Source: Cytobacillus praedii (GTDB taxonomy: Bacteria; Bacillota; Bacilli; Bacillales; Cytobacillaceae). Taken from it: a DNA stretch of 62,239 bases. Both the position numbers and the translations under genes were made by a program. Positions 17,424 to 26,692 of this stretch are shown here, one piece after another (the stretch's first letter is position 1; each line of letters begins with the position of its first letter). The stretch spans positions 1 through 62,239 of the forward strand of contig NZ_LMBX01000008.1 in the NCBI RefSeq assembly GCF_001439605.1, written 5' to 3'. The notes beneath the pieces are model-generated. The model made no database searches. It was not told the DNA's origin and was given only the letters and a program-made list of their open reading frames with translations.

Positions 17424-19184
17424 TTAGAGTGGTGAAACACCTTCTGTTTTTTCTATCTTTGGAACCCCTTTTAGCGGTTTGCCCAGTAGTGGGGTAGACA
17501 GCAAGTACATTCCATGGTTTGAAAATGCCCAAATTAAATTTCGATCCCATTCTACATAGATACTCTGCACAGGATTGGAATGCTCACTAGGGCGTGTAGT
17601 TTTGCCATCTTCGTTAGGGATTTCTCCATACATTTTTGGTACAAAATATGCTGCAACAGATGTGTTTTTAGGATCCTTCACATCAAAAATTTGGACGCCT
17701 GCATTATAGAAAGCATACGGCATATAGCGTTGGTTTGGTTCACCCGGCTGAACGGCAGCATACCCGCTGCGTTTAGGGCCGAAGCTTCCCCTCCGCTGGC
17801 AATAGTCCGTGAATGGCGCCTCTTTTGGCGGTTTAGGTCTTTCGAGCGTTGAGACCACTTTAGGCTTTTTAGGGTCTCGAACATCAATCGCATAAATTTC
17901 TTTATATGGTTCATAGCAATCCTCGTTCAAAGGATAGCCGCTAAAATAAACCATTCCTGTTGTTTCAACTTTTGAAACATCGATATTATCCCCTTCTGTC
18001 CCGCTTACACTCATCGGCAGCTCGATGTGGGAAACGGTTTTCATATTGGCTGGATCCGAAATATCCACCACATAAAAGCCGAAGCCCCCCATTGCTGCAT
18101 ACCCGTATTTCCCGCCTTCTTCCACAGATTTTGGTATGAACAGAGGCATTCGCGAACCCATCCAGCTAGTCTTATTGCCAGCTCTAGGGTTTAAATTATA
18201 TTGCTTTTCCTCACCAACACGCTGACCAGGTACCCACCAAGTGGATAAGCGTTTTGGATTAGTTGGGTCAGAAATATCATAGGCCATTTGCGCGCCTGAA
18301 TATAAATAGCTTTTATATTCGGTATTCGCAAAGCTATCGTCAGGTGCACCAGCTACAAATAGATATTGATCTCCTGAATAGACCGGAACGTCTTGGCATC
18401 CAGAACCTTGCTGAACGGATGCCCCAGGTTCTGCACTTTCATCAAGCGGCGTTTCGGATAATACTTCCCAATCCGTCCATAAAGGACCTGTTACTTCATA
18501 GATTCTAAATCCACGAAGCATTTCACGCTCTCTGATCTTTTTTACTTCGTCGGGGTTAAGATATTTATTTGATAATACACCAAATCGAGGTACTTCATAG
18601 CATTGGACGGCAATCGTCTTATCCAATGATTGATTGTATTTAATATTCATGGGACCAAATTGGTGCTCTCCCTTTTTAGTATCAAATGTTTTTCGGGCAA
18701 TCCGTTTTGCTTTCTTTGGGTCTGTAATATCAAATACATTATACATATCTGTTTCATAATCGTATAAATAGCGGCGTCCCTTCCAGTCGAATGTCGCTTG
18801 CCAGCTATGCCCCCATCCAACTACATAAGGATAAAACGCTTCTACTTTCATATTTTTACTGTACTGATTAAGGTCGAGATAAGGGAGACTTCCTTCAAAA
18901 GGATGTGGCCCCTCCCCAGGATCTGGAGTCATAGAAGGGTGTGTAAACTCGCCTGTCTCTGGATCATAGCCCCAGCTGTTCGGATCAGGATGTACCGGCT
19001 CCCCAGGCATAAGCTGGTGCTCCTCTTCAGGGGCTGGATCAGGTGCAGGCGGTGCATTTTTATTTGCATCATTCGCATTTGCCGAGCCAAAGATTGGGGT
19101 TGATTGTGAGAAAATAACGCTAATGATAAGAATGGTTAAAATAATAATTCTTTGTATTCGACTGTTAATCGGAATTCGTCGCAA
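17424..19184 (-). CDS. Secreted LVIVD-type beta-propeller protein
   Basis: 586-residue exported protein of unknown function. A basic start and one hydrophobic helix (about 10-28, ending near SANA) form a signal peptide or anchor. A Pro/Glu-rich linker (about 35-90) follows, then repeated blades with the YDISDPTNPK, VVDISDPAN, AIDVRDPKKPK, IFDVKDPKN type of motif, each blade beginning with an (I/V)xD(I/V)xDP turn as in LVIVD repeats. TTG 19184 is preferred to GTG 19193, because GAGGAG lies 8 nt before the TTG and overlaps the GTG. It converges on the 3-hydroxyanthranilate operon and has a cre-like site upstream. No catalytic motif was recognised; a binding or scaffold role is possible. Confidence 0.75.
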   Translation of the reverse strand: MRRIPINSRIQRIIILTILIISVIFSQSTPIFGSANANDANKNAPPAPDPAPEEEHQLMPGEPVHPDPNSWGYDPETGEFTHPSMTPDPGEGPHPFEGSLPYLDLNQYSKNMKVEAFYPYVVGWGHSWQATFDWKGRRYLYDYETDMYNVFDITDPKKAKRIARKTFDTKKGEHQFGPMNIKYNQSLDKTIAVQCYEVPRFGVLSNKYLNPDEVKKIREREMLRGFRIYEVTGPLWTDWEVLSETPLDESAEPGASVQQGSGCQDVPVYSGDQYLFVAGAPDDSFANTEYKSYLYSGAQMAYDISDPTNPKRLSTWWVPGQRVGEEKQYNLNPRAGNKTSWMGSRMPLFIPKSVEEGGKYGYAAMGGFGFYVVDISDPANMKTVSHIELPMSVSGTEGDNIDVSKVETTGMVYFSGYPLNEDCYEPYKEIYAIDVRDPKKPKVVSTLERPKPPKEAPFTDYCQRRGSFGPKRSGYAAVQPGEPNQRYMPYAFYNAGVQIFDVKDPKNTSVAAYFVPKMYGEIPNEDGKTTRPSEHSNPVQSIYVEWDRNLIWAFSNHGMYLLSTPLLGKPLKGVPKIEKTEGVSPL

Positions 19185-19313
19185 AAAAATCACTCCTCAA
19201 ATAGAATGTGAACGAATGGCTTTTGAATAACATAGTGGGTTTCTTGATTCAATTCGGATTTCCGTGCAGGTTCAAAGGTGAGGGTGTGTAGGATTTGATT
19301 GTATTTATTAAGC

Positions 19314-19328
19314 GGAAATCGCTTACAA
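19314..19328 (-). promoter_or_regulatory. cre-like site (CcpA) upstream of the propeller gene
   Basis: On the minus strand TTGTAAGCGATTTCC matches the cre consensus TGTAANCGNTNNCA in 13 of 14 positions. It lies about 130 bp before the start codon. The rest of the 19185-19590 gap is AT-rich and holds no gene I can support. Confidence 0.45.
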
Positions 19329-19590
19329 AGATGTAGATGACAAAAATCTAATAACCGATCAATAAAAATAAAAAAGTCCCGGAACTAAAAAAATCTTATA
19401 ATATATCCGACTTAGTGTCAATATTATTTTTTCAGAATATTTAAAATAAATTCACGCAGAAAACAGCCTCTATCTATTTGAATGTGCACCTGCATTTACG
19501 AGACTGCTAGAAAACTTATCCATCGTCTAGATTTCTTTTTCCCTTTTTTTGGGCTATCATAGAGCTAACAATATATTTCGGGTGGTAAAT

Positions 19591-20208
19591 ATGAGAGAAC
19601 AAAATAACATTGAAGACGGAAGACATTTAAGGGCATTTATAACTCGCAATAAAATTATCAATTCCGCTCAAGAGGTTTTTCTTAAAGATGGTTTTCAAAA
19701 GACCACAATTAAACAAATTATGGAGCATGCGAAAATTGGATATGGAACAATATATGGCCACTTTAAGGGAAAAGATGATCTTCTAGTTCTATTGATGGAA
19801 GATGTTATGGAAAAGTTTTTTGCTATTGCCAATACCCCGTTTTTTCCATCTACAACAGAGGAAGCGAGAGAGATTATTCTTAGTCAGGTCCTGGATTTTT
19901 TAAGAGTAGCTGACACAGAAAGAGACATGATGCGGGTTTTTTCTGAAGGGATTGGACTTTCTGCTGTTATTTCGGAAAAATGGGAGGAAATTAGATTAAG
20001 ATTTATCCAAAGTATTATAAAGGATATAACCTATTCCCAAGTTAAAGGGCTGGCGCGTCTTGATCTAAGAGCTGAAATTGTTGCTAAAGGCTGGTTTTTT
20101 ACAAATGAGATGTACCAATGGGAAATTGTATTTAATAAAAATGAGTACCCGCTTGAGGAAATAGCGGAAACGATTACAACGATGTATGTAGAATCAATCT
20201 ATCTATAA
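19591..20208 (+). CDS. TetR/AcrR-family transcriptional regulator
   Basis: 205 residues. The N-terminal TetR HTH (about 15-60) shows the canonical AQEVFLKDGFQKTTIKQI start and IGYGTIYGHFKGKDDLL end, cut at the turn; the C-terminal two thirds is the helical ligand-binding and dimer domain. ATG 19591 follows GGGTGG; an upstream in-frame TTG (19549) is unlikely. It is followed by its own terminator and then the permease-kynureninase genes, its likely target. Confidence 0.88.
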   Translation: MREQNNIEDGRHLRAFITRNKIINSAQEVFLKDGFQKTTIKQIMEHAKIGYGTIYGHFKGKDDLLVLLMEDVMEKFFAIANTPFFPSTTEEAREIILSQVLDFLRVADTERDMMRVFSEGIGLSAVISEKWEEIRLRFIQSIIKDITYSQVKGLARLDLRAEIVAKGWFFTNEMYQWEIVFNKNEYPLEEIAETITTMYVESIYL

Positions 20209-20230
20209 ATATATAAGCTGAATGTATCAT

Positions 20231-20289
20231 GCATTATTTCAGAAAGTATTCTTTGTTTCAAACAAGGCTTTCTGGAGTAATGCTTTTTT
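20231..20289 (+). terminator. Terminator after the TetR gene
   Basis: An extended stem begins GCATTA (20231) and closes TAATGC (20283), with inner CAGAAAG/CTTTCTG and CTTTGTTT/AAACAAGG helices, followed by six T. Confidence 0.75.
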
Positions 20290-20429
20290 ATTGTGGAAAT
20301 TTATAGGTTAAATAGAATTCGATTATATGTCTATATATTCAATTTATTAATAACCTACTAATAAATTTAGTATGACTATTACTGACAAAACCATTGAAAA
20401 ATAATTTAGACACACAGTCGAATATAATA

Positions 20430-20458
20430 TAGACATTTGGATTATCTCGTATTATAAT
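20430..20458 (+). promoter_or_regulatory. Promoter of the permease-kynureninase operon
   Basis: TAGACA (20430-20435), exact 17-nt spacer, TATAAT (20453-20458). The -35 lies inside one arm (GAATATAATATAGACAT, 20420-20436) of a distant inverted repeat whose other arm ATGTCTATATATTC is at 20327-20340, so a repressor, perhaps the TetR protein, could loop or cover it. The leader to 20608 is about 140 nt. Confidence 0.55.
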
Positions 20459-20567
20459 TTGAATTATTGGAATATGCTGAATATTTTAAAGGGAGGTGGA
20501 TCTTCATCACAAAAATACTATTAGCACGTTCAAGTGCTTAATAAAGTAATAAGGGGCATCTAGTAGA

Positions 20568-20606
20568 ATGAACATCTCGAAAAAAACAAAATTAAGAGGT
20601 GGATAA
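20568..20606 (+). CDS. Possible 12-codon upstream ORF of the permease
   Basis: ATG 20568 reads MNISKKTKLRGG and stops at 20606, one nucleotide before the permease ATG; the permease ribosome site lies inside it. AAGGGG is 11 nt upstream, which is wide. It could be a translational-coupling leader or chance. Confidence 0.25.
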   Translation: MNISKKTKLRGG

Positions 20607-20607
20607 G

Positions 20608-22029
20608 ATGAAACTTAATGAGAATTTACAAAACATTATTGACAGGGAGAAAGGGTTAAACAAGACGTTAAAAACATCCCAGCTTACAATGATTGCCATT
20701 GGAGGAGCTATCGGTACAGGATTGTTTTTAGGAAGCGGGCTTGCTATTGGCACGGCTGGACCGAGTGTAATCATTAGCTATGCCATTGGTGCGATCATTG
20801 CGCTGCTTCTTATGGGATGTCTTGCTGAAATGACAGTAGCACACCCGACATCTGGGTCCTTCGGGGCTTATGCAGAGAGCTATCTTAATCGATGGTCAGG
20901 ATTTACCGTCCGTTATTCATATTGGTTCAGTCTCGTCTGTGCGATAGGTACGGAAGTTACGGCTGTTGCTATTTATATGAAACATTGGTTTCCTACCGTT
21001 CCAGGTGTTGTGTGGGTTTTATTATTTTCCGCCATCCTGATTTATGTAAACGCCTCCAGTGTAAATATGTTTGGTGCAGTAGAGTATTGGTTCTCCTTTT
21101 TAAAGATTGTTGCAATTATTGGTTTTATTATATTAGCGACTTATGTAATTGTTGGGGCAGATGCGTCTTCAAATATTGGTGCACAGAATTTAACAGCACA
21201 CAGTGGTTTTTTTCCAAACGGTGTATGGGGAATGTGGATAGCAATTTTTATCTCCCTCTTCAGTTATTTAAGTATTGAGATGATTGCTGTAAGTGCAGGT
21301 GAAGCCAAGGATCCTGAAAAGGCTGTTCCAATTGCATTGCGTTCAGCTGTTATTAGACTGATCCTGTTTTACTTATTGACATTGTCTTTAATGCTAATGA
21401 TTGTCCCTTGGACAGCAGCTGGAGGAGATCAAAGCCCGTTTGTTAAGGTTATGGAAATTCTAAACATCCCGGGTGCGGCAGGTATTATGAATTTTGTAGT
21501 TCTTGTTGCCGCTCTTTCAGCAATGAACAGTCAATTATATATCTCAACAAGAATGATGTTTTCATTATCTCGAGCAGGGTATGCGCCTAAAGCCTTTGGG
21601 AAGTTAAGCAAAAAGAAGGTACCTACATTAGCGCTGTTTACATCAGCCATTGGAATTGGGATTGCAACGATCTATACGGTTGTTTCTCCTGACAAAGCCT
21701 TCACACAAATGATTTCAATTTCAAGCTTTGGAGCGATGTTTGCGTGGTTTATGATTTTCATTACACATTTATCGTTTCGGAAAAAATGGACTGAAATGGG
21801 TGGCAGGAAGCTGCCTGTGCGTATGATTGGTTATCCATATCTCACAGTGATTGGAGCAGTGCTGTTAGTATCAGTCGTTCTTTCAACCTGGTTCTCTCCT
21901 ATGTTCAAGGACACTTTAATTCTAGGATTCCCTTGGTTGATTTTTATCTCAATCGCGTATTTTATTTGGAAACGATCCAGTACAAAAGACCATGATCAGA
22001 AAATAGAAACAAAGGATCATACAATGTAA
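20608..22029 (+). CDS. APC-family amino acid permease
   Basis: 473-residue transporter with about 12 hydrophobic segments. The AAT/APC signature is clear: IGGAIGTGLFLGSG in helix 1, SGSFGAYAE after helix 2, and the SIEMIAVSAGEAKDPEKAVP segment in helix 6. It resembles proton-coupled amino acid permeases of the AroP/GabP/LysP type. ATG 20608 is chosen because AGAGGTGG is 8 nt upstream. Placement before kynureninase suggests uptake of tryptophan, kynurenine or a related aromatic amino acid, but specificity cannot be read from the sequence. Confidence 0.9.
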   Translation: MKLNENLQNIIDREKGLNKTLKTSQLTMIAIGGAIGTGLFLGSGLAIGTAGPSVIISYAIGAIIALLLMGCLAEMTVAHPTSGSFGAYAESYLNRWSGFTVRYSYWFSLVCAIGTEVTAVAIYMKHWFPTVPGVVWVLLFSAILIYVNASSVNMFGAVEYWFSFLKIVAIIGFIILATYVIVGADASSNIGAQNLTAHSGFFPNGVWGMWIAIFISLFSYLSIEMIAVSAGEAKDPEKAVPIALRSAVIRLILFYLLTLSLMLMIVPWTAAGGDQSPFVKVMEILNIPGAAGIMNFVVLVAALSAMNSQLYISTRMMFSLSRAGYAPKAFGKLSKKKVPTLALFTSAIGIGIATIYTVVSPDKAFTQMISISSFGAMFAWFMIFITHLSFRKKWTEMGGRKLPVRMIGYPYLTVIGAVLLVSVVLSTWFSPMFKDTLILGFPWLIFISIAYFIWKRSSTKDHDQKIETKDHTM

Positions 22030-22113
22030 GTTAATTGAGATATGAATAAACATCGACATTATACTAACCAATTTAATCGTTGCTTACTATTAAGACAAAA
22101 AGGGTGAAAAACA

Positions 22114-23394
22114 GTGCAGGCATTTGAATCAAGTTTACATTTTGCAAAGCAAAAAGATACAGAGGATCCGCTGAGAAACTTCCGCGAACGCTTTATAAAT
22201 AATCAAGGACAAATTTATATGGACGGCAATTCGCTTGGTCTATGTTCAAAGGATGCAAAGGAAGCATTGTATCATGTAATTGAAATGTGGGAGAAGCATG
22301 GAATAGATATTTGGAGTATTGAGGATAGTAAATATTTTCTCTATCAAAAGGTTTTAGGAGAGAAGTTAGCTAAATTAATTCATGCGAATAATGATGAAGT
22401 AACAGTTATGACAAATACAACAATAAATATCCACCAGGGGATCAGTACATTTTATCGACCAACTAAAGAACGCTATAAAATTCTTGTAGATGACCTCAAT
22501 TTTCCAACCGATCGATATGCAGTAGATAGTCAAGTGAAATTAAAAGGTTATACCGTCGAGGAAGCTGTAAAGGTAATTTCAAGCCAGGATGGACGTTTTA
22601 TTTCAGAAGATCTTATTATTGAAGGAATGACAGATGATGTGGCCCTAGTTCTGCTCCCATCCGTTTTATACAGAAGTGCCCAGCTCCTGGATATGAAGCG
22701 GATTACAGAAGAAGCACATAAAAGAGGAATTATAATAGGATGGGATCTATGCCATTCGATTGGTGTAGTTCCGCATGATTTTCAAGATATCAATCCGGAT
22801 TTTGCGGTATGGTGCAATTACAAATATTTATCAGCTGGTCCGGGTGCGATTGCTGGATTTTATATCAATAAGAAACACTTTGAAAAAGAGCCAGGACTTG
22901 CAGGCTGGCACGGGAATAAAAAAGAAACGCAATTTAAATTGCTGAACAAATTTGATCACGAATTAAGTGCTCATGGATGGCAGACGGGTACACAGCCGTT
23001 ATTCTCTATGGCTCCTCTTGAAGGGGTATTGAATATTTTTAATGAAGCTGGAATTAAGAATATTCGTTTGAAGTCACTGGATATAACTGCGTATCTTATG
23101 TATCTGGCAGACGAAAGACTTACTAAGTATGGGTATGCGATTGGAAATCCGCGTGAGGATGAAAAGCGTGGCGGACATGTTTGCTTAGAACATGAAGAAG
23201 CGTATCGAATATGCCAAGCGCTAAAAGATCATCAAGTGATTCCGGATTATCGGGAATCAAATGTAATAAGGCTGGCACCGGTTGCGCTCTATATTTCATA
23301 TGAAGAAGTGTATCGATTAGTTGAGATTTTAGAGGATATTGTTAAGAACAAGGAATATGAGAAATATAGCAATAAGCGGACGCTAGTTGTCTAA
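22114..23394 (+). CDS. kynU: Kynureninase
   Basis: 426-residue PLP enzyme of aminotransferase fold type I. It hydrolyses kynurenine to anthranilate, or 3-hydroxykynurenine to 3-hydroxyanthranilate, plus alanine. PLP Lys237 lies in WCNYKYLSAGPG, with D211 and H214 (WDLCHS) and the N-terminal YMDGNSLG substrate motif. GTG 22114 follows AAAGGGTGA. Its product is the substrate of the dioxygenase encoded at 10215. kynA, kynB and kynurenine monooxygenase are not in the window. Confidence 0.95.
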   Translation: MQAFESSLHFAKQKDTEDPLRNFRERFINNQGQIYMDGNSLGLCSKDAKEALYHVIEMWEKHGIDIWSIEDSKYFLYQKVLGEKLAKLIHANNDEVTVMTNTTINIHQGISTFYRPTKERYKILVDDLNFPTDRYAVDSQVKLKGYTVEEAVKVISSQDGRFISEDLIIEGMTDDVALVLLPSVLYRSAQLLDMKRITEEAHKRGIIIGWDLCHSIGVVPHDFQDINPDFAVWCNYKYLSAGPGAIAGFYINKKHFEKEPGLAGWHGNKKETQFKLLNKFDHELSAHGWQTGTQPLFSMAPLEGVLNIFNEAGIKNIRLKSLDITAYLMYLADERLTKYGYAIGNPREDEKRGGHVCLEHEEAYRICQALKDHQVIPDYRESNVIRLAPVALYISYEEVYRLVEILEDIVKNKEYEKYSNKRTLVV

Positions 23395-23425
23395 TTAGAG
23401 CCGTATTGTAGAAGTTTTAAATGAT

Positions 23426-23463
23426 AAGCCAAATACCTGCAGACTAGGTATTTGGCTTTTATT
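23426..23463 (+). terminator. Terminator after kynU
   Basis: 13-bp stem AAGCCAAATACCT / AGGTATTTGGCTT with loop GCAGACT and a T-run. Confidence 0.85.
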
Positions 23464-23558
23464 GTTAGTTGAAGGACAGACAGCTTTGTTACATATTAGG
23501 AATGTATTATAATTAATGCAAGGTCAAAAAAAATTCACATATTTTAATGAAACAGCCC

Positions 23559-23588
23559 TTTACATACTATACGGGGGTATAATATAAT
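23559..23588 (+). promoter_or_regulatory. csoR promoter with CsoR operator
   Basis: TTTACA (23559-23564), 18-nt spacer, TATAAT (23583-23588). The spacer holds the inverted repeat TATAC-GGGG-GTATA (23568-23581), a typical CsoR operator with a G-rich core, so copper-free CsoR would block the promoter. Confidence 0.75.
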
Positions 23589-23609
23589 AAACGCAAGGGG
23601 GAAAACCAT

Positions 23610-23957
23610 ATGGGTTTCGAACTAGAAAAAGATGCAATGCTGCCAGAAGAAGAAAACTGCTGTTCAAGCGGGAGTGAAAGAAAGAGCCATCATTCCGATA
23701 AGGTAAAAAGCAATCTTGTCACACGATTAAATCGAATCGAAGGACAAATCCGCGGAATAAAAGGCTTAATCGAAAGAGACACTTATTGTGATGATGTGAT
23801 CACGCAAATTTCTGCGACGCAATCAGCTTTAAATAGTGTTGCGAAAATACTTCTTGAAGGGCATTTAAAGGGCTGTGTTGTTGACCGTCTCCAAGAAGGA
23901 GATACAGAAGTATTAGATGAGGTTCTCGTAACCATTCATAAATTGATGAAAAAATAA
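23610..23957 (+). CDS. csoR: Copper-sensing repressor CsoR
   Basis: 115-residue all-helical repressor. The Cu(I) triad C60, H85 and C89 (DTYCDD and EGHLKGC) is intact. The DNA-binding lysine/arginine face is in helix 1 (TRLNRIEGQIRGIKG). The first 30 residues form an extension carrying C17, C18, H27 and H28, which could bind extra metal. It is followed 13 bp later by copZ. Autoregulation is expected from the operator in its promoter. Confidence 0.93.
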   Translation: MGFELEKDAMLPEEENCCSSGSERKSHHSDKVKSNLVTRLNRIEGQIRGIKGLIERDTYCDDVITQISATQSALNSVAKILLEGHLKGCVVDRLQEGDTEVLDEVLVTIHKLMKK

Positions 23958-23970
23958 GGAGCTGTTAAAT

Positions 23971-24177
23971 TTGGAAAAAGCAACTTTAAACGTAACCGGT
24001 ATGTCATGTGGCCATTGTGTAAAAGCTATCGAAGGAAGCGTAGGCGAATTAGCTGGTGTTTCTAAAGTCAGCGTTCATCTTGAAAATGGAACTGTAGATG
24101 TTGAGTATTCTTCAACAGAAGTATCTTTAGATAAAATAAAAGAAACAATCGATGATCAAGGATATGATGTAAACTAA
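23971..24177 (+). CDS. copZ: Copper chaperone CopZ
   Basis: 68-residue HMA-domain protein with the Cu(I) motif GMSCGHC at 10-16 and the usual ferredoxin-like pattern ending in DDQGYDV. It delivers copper to CopA. The start is TTG 23971 with GGAGCTG about 8 nt upstream. A hairpin follows, then copA with its own operator. Confidence 0.92.
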   Translation: MEKATLNVTGMSCGHCVKAIEGSVGELAGVSKVSVHLENGTVDVEYSSTEVSLDKIKETIDDQGYDVN

Positions 24178-24193
24178 TATTTCGCATTCTAGC

Positions 24194-24224
24194 CGTGCTA
24201 AAAGTTTAGCACGCTCTCTTTTTC
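24194..24224 (+). terminator. Terminator or attenuator between copZ and copA
   Basis: CGTGCTAAA / TTTAGCACG stem followed by CTCTCTTTTTC. Confidence 0.6.
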
Positions 24225-24232
24225 AAAAAAAC

Positions 24233-24249
24233 ATACCCCGTATAGGTAT
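24233..24249. promoter_or_regulatory. Second CsoR operator, in front of copA
   Basis: ATACC-CCGTATA-GGTAT resembles the csoR promoter operator. It abuts the copA ribosome site (GGAGG at 24251), so it overlaps the copA start region rather than a clear -35/-10 spacer. Confidence 0.6.
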
Positions 24250-24264
24250 AGGAGGCTTGAAGAT

Positions 24265-26679
24265 ATGAGTGAAAAAGTGCTTGAAAGTCAGTTTCAAATT
24301 ACGGGAATGACCTGTGCAGCATGTGCAACTCGAATTGAAAAGAGCTTAAATAAAATGGAAGGTGTGTCAGAGGCAAATGTGAATCTGGCACTTGAGAAGG
24401 CAACAGTAAAATTCGATGCAGCTAAGATGGGACCTGCTGATATTCAGGAAAAAATCAGAGCGCTAGGCTATGATGTCATTACTGAAAAGGTGGAGCTTGT
24501 TTTAACTGGAATGACCTGTGCAGCATGTGCAACTCGAATTGAAAAAGGTCTAAATAAAATGGATGGGATTATAAATGCGAATGTGAACCTTGCTTTAGAA
24601 AAGGCAGCTGTTGAGTATAATCCTTCTATCTTATCACCAGCCGAGATGACACAAAAGGTAGAAAAGCTTGGCTATGGAGCAAGTGTGAAAAGCGAGGATA
24701 ATGAGAAAGAGACGGTTGACCATCGATTAAAAGAAATTGAAAGACAGCAGGGGAAATTTATTTTTTCTCTGATCCTATCACTGCCGCTTCTATGGGCAAT
24801 GGCAGGCCACTTTAGCTTTACTTCTTTCATCTACGTGCCTGATGCGTTTATGAATCCGTGGGTGCAAATGGCTCTTGCTACACCTGTTCAATTCTATATT
24901 GGCAAACAGTTTTATGTAGGTGCTTATAAAGCGTTAAGAAATAAAAGTGCGAATATGGATGTGCTCGTTGCTTTAGGAACGTCCGCTGCATACTTTTACA
25001 GCTTGTATTTATCTTTAAGAACAATTGGAAGCGATGCGCATCCAGAAGGGCTTTATTTTGAAACAAGTGCAGTGCTTATCACATTAATTATTCTTGGCAA
25101 AGTGTTTGAGGCAAAAGCGAAGGGGCGTTCCTCAGAAGCGATCAAGAAATTAATGGGCTTGCAGGCAAAAACAGCTACCGTTATCCGCGAAGAAAAAGAA
25201 ATGGAAATCCCGCTAGAAGAAGTAATTGCAGGAGATATGATTCTAGTAAAGCCTGGTGAGAAAATTCCAGTTGATGGTGAAATCCTAGAAGGACAGTCTG
25301 CCCTTGATGAATCAATGATTACAGGGGAAAGTGTTCCGGTTGATAAGACAGTTGGGGATACAGTCATTGGGGCAACAATAAACAAAAATGGCTTTATTAA
25401 AATAAAAGCAACAAAGGTAGGGAAAGAAACAGCCCTTGCTCAAATTATTAAAGTGGTAGAAGAAGCACAAGGTTCAAAAGCGCCAATTCAGCGTCTGGCA
25501 GATTCTATCTCTGGTGTTTTTGTACCCATTGTTGTAGGGATTGCTGTCCTAACATTTTTCATCTGGTACTTGTTCGTTGCACCGGGTGACTTTGCAGAAG
25601 CACTTGAAAAATTAATTGCTGTACTCGTTATCGCATGCCCATGTGCACTTGGTCTTGCGACACCTACATCTATTATGGCAGGATCTGGTCGTGCAGCAGA
25701 ATATGGTGTTCTCTTTAAAGGCGGAGAGCATCTTGAAATGACCCACCGAATAAACACAGTTATTTTAGATAAAACAGGTACAATCACTAATGGAGCACCT
25801 GTATTAACAGATGTCATCACAAAATTAGATGAAGCAGAATTTTTAACATTAGTCGGTTCAGCAGAAAAGCAATCAGAGCACCCGCTTGCTCAGGCGATTG
25901 TTGAAGGAATTCAAGAGAAGCATATCACTCTTACCCACCCTAGCGCGTTTGAAGCAATCCCTGGCTATGGAATTAAAGCACTTGTTAATGGGAAAGAGGT
26001 GCTGGCTGGAACAAGACGTTTAATGAAAAAATTTAATATTGAAATCGAACATGTGTCAGACGATATGCTTGCTCTTGAAAAGCAAGGAAAAACAGCGATG
26101 CTGGTAGCAATCGATGGCGCTTTTGCAGGAATTGTTGCGGTCGCTGACACAATCAAGGAAACGTCAACAGAAGCCATTAGTCGTTTAAAGGATTTAGGAC
26201 TTGAAGTGATTATGATTACAGGCGACAACGAGCAAACAGCACAAGCAATTGCGAAGCTTGCTGGGGTAGACCGTGTAATTGCAGAAGTACTCCCAGAGGG
26301 TAAGGCAGAAGAAGTGAAGAAGCTTCAGCAGCAAGGAAAGAAAGTTGCAATGGTAGGAGACGGAATTAACGACGCTCCGGCATTGGCAGTTGCTGATATT
26401 GGAATGGCAATTGGAACAGGTACGGACGTTGCAATGGAAGCAGCTGATATAACTTTAATTAGGGGTGACTTGAACAGTATTGCCGATGCCATTTTTATGA
26501 GCAAGAAAACGATTCGCAATATTAAGCAAAACCTATTCTGGGCCTTTGGTTATAACACACTTGGCATTCCAATTGCAGCTTTAGGTTTCCTTGCTCCATG
26601 GCTTGCAGGTGCAGCAATGGCCTTCAGTTCTGTCTCTGTTGTACTAAATGCACTGCGTTTGCAACGAGTAAAATTATAA
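24265..26679 (+). CDS. copA: Copper-exporting P1B-type ATPase CopA
   Basis: 804-residue membrane ATPase that pumps Cu(I) out of the cell. Two N-terminal HMA domains carry GMTCAAC motifs (C17/C20 and C85/C88). The transmembrane core follows, with the A-domain TGES, the intramembrane CPC ([13 protein letters not shown]), phosphorylation site DKTGT, HP locus (SEHPLAQAI) and the hinge [10 protein letters not shown]. The two HMA domains are near-duplicates in DNA, which suggests a recent duplication or gene conversion. It is followed by a small membrane peptide. Confidence 0.97.
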   Translation: MSEKVLESQFQITGMTCAACATRIEKSLNKMEGVSEANVNLALEKATVKFDAAKMGPADIQEKIRALGYDVITEKVELVLTGMTCAACATRIEKGLNKMDGIINANVNLALEKAAVEYNPSILSPAEMTQKVEKLGYGASVKSEDNEKETVDHRLKEIERQQGKFIFSLILSLPLLWAMAGHFSFTSFIYVPDAFMNPWVQMALATPVQFYIGKQFYVGAYKALRNKSANMDVLVALGTSAAYFYSLYLSLRTIGSDAHPEGLYFETSAVLITLIILGKVFEAKAKGRSSEAIKKLMGLQAKTATVIREEKEMEIPLEEVIAGDMILVKPGEKIPVDGEILEGQSALDESMITGESVPVDKTVGDTVIGATINKNGFIKIKATKVGKETALAQIIKVVEEAQGSKAPIQRLADSISGVFVPIVVGIAVLTFFIWYLFVAPGDFAEALEKLIAVLVIACPCALGLATPTSIMAGSGRAAEYGVLFKGGEHLEMTHRINTVILDKTGTITNGAPVLTDVITKLDEAEFLTLVGSAEKQSEHPLAQAIVEGIQEKHITLTHPSAFEAIPGYGIKALVNGKEVLAGTRRLMKKFNIEIEHVSDDMLALEKQGKTAMLVAIDGAFAGIVAVADTIKETSTEAISRLKDLGLEVIMITGDNEQTAQAIAKLAGVDRVIAEVLPEGKAEEVKKLQQQGKKVAMVGDGINDAPALAVADIGMAIGTGTDVAMEAADITLIRGDLNSIADAIFMSKKTIRNIKQNLFWAFGYNTLGIPIAALGFLAPWLAGAAMAFSSVSVVLNALRLQRVKL

Positions 26680-26692
26680 AGGAGACATTCAT

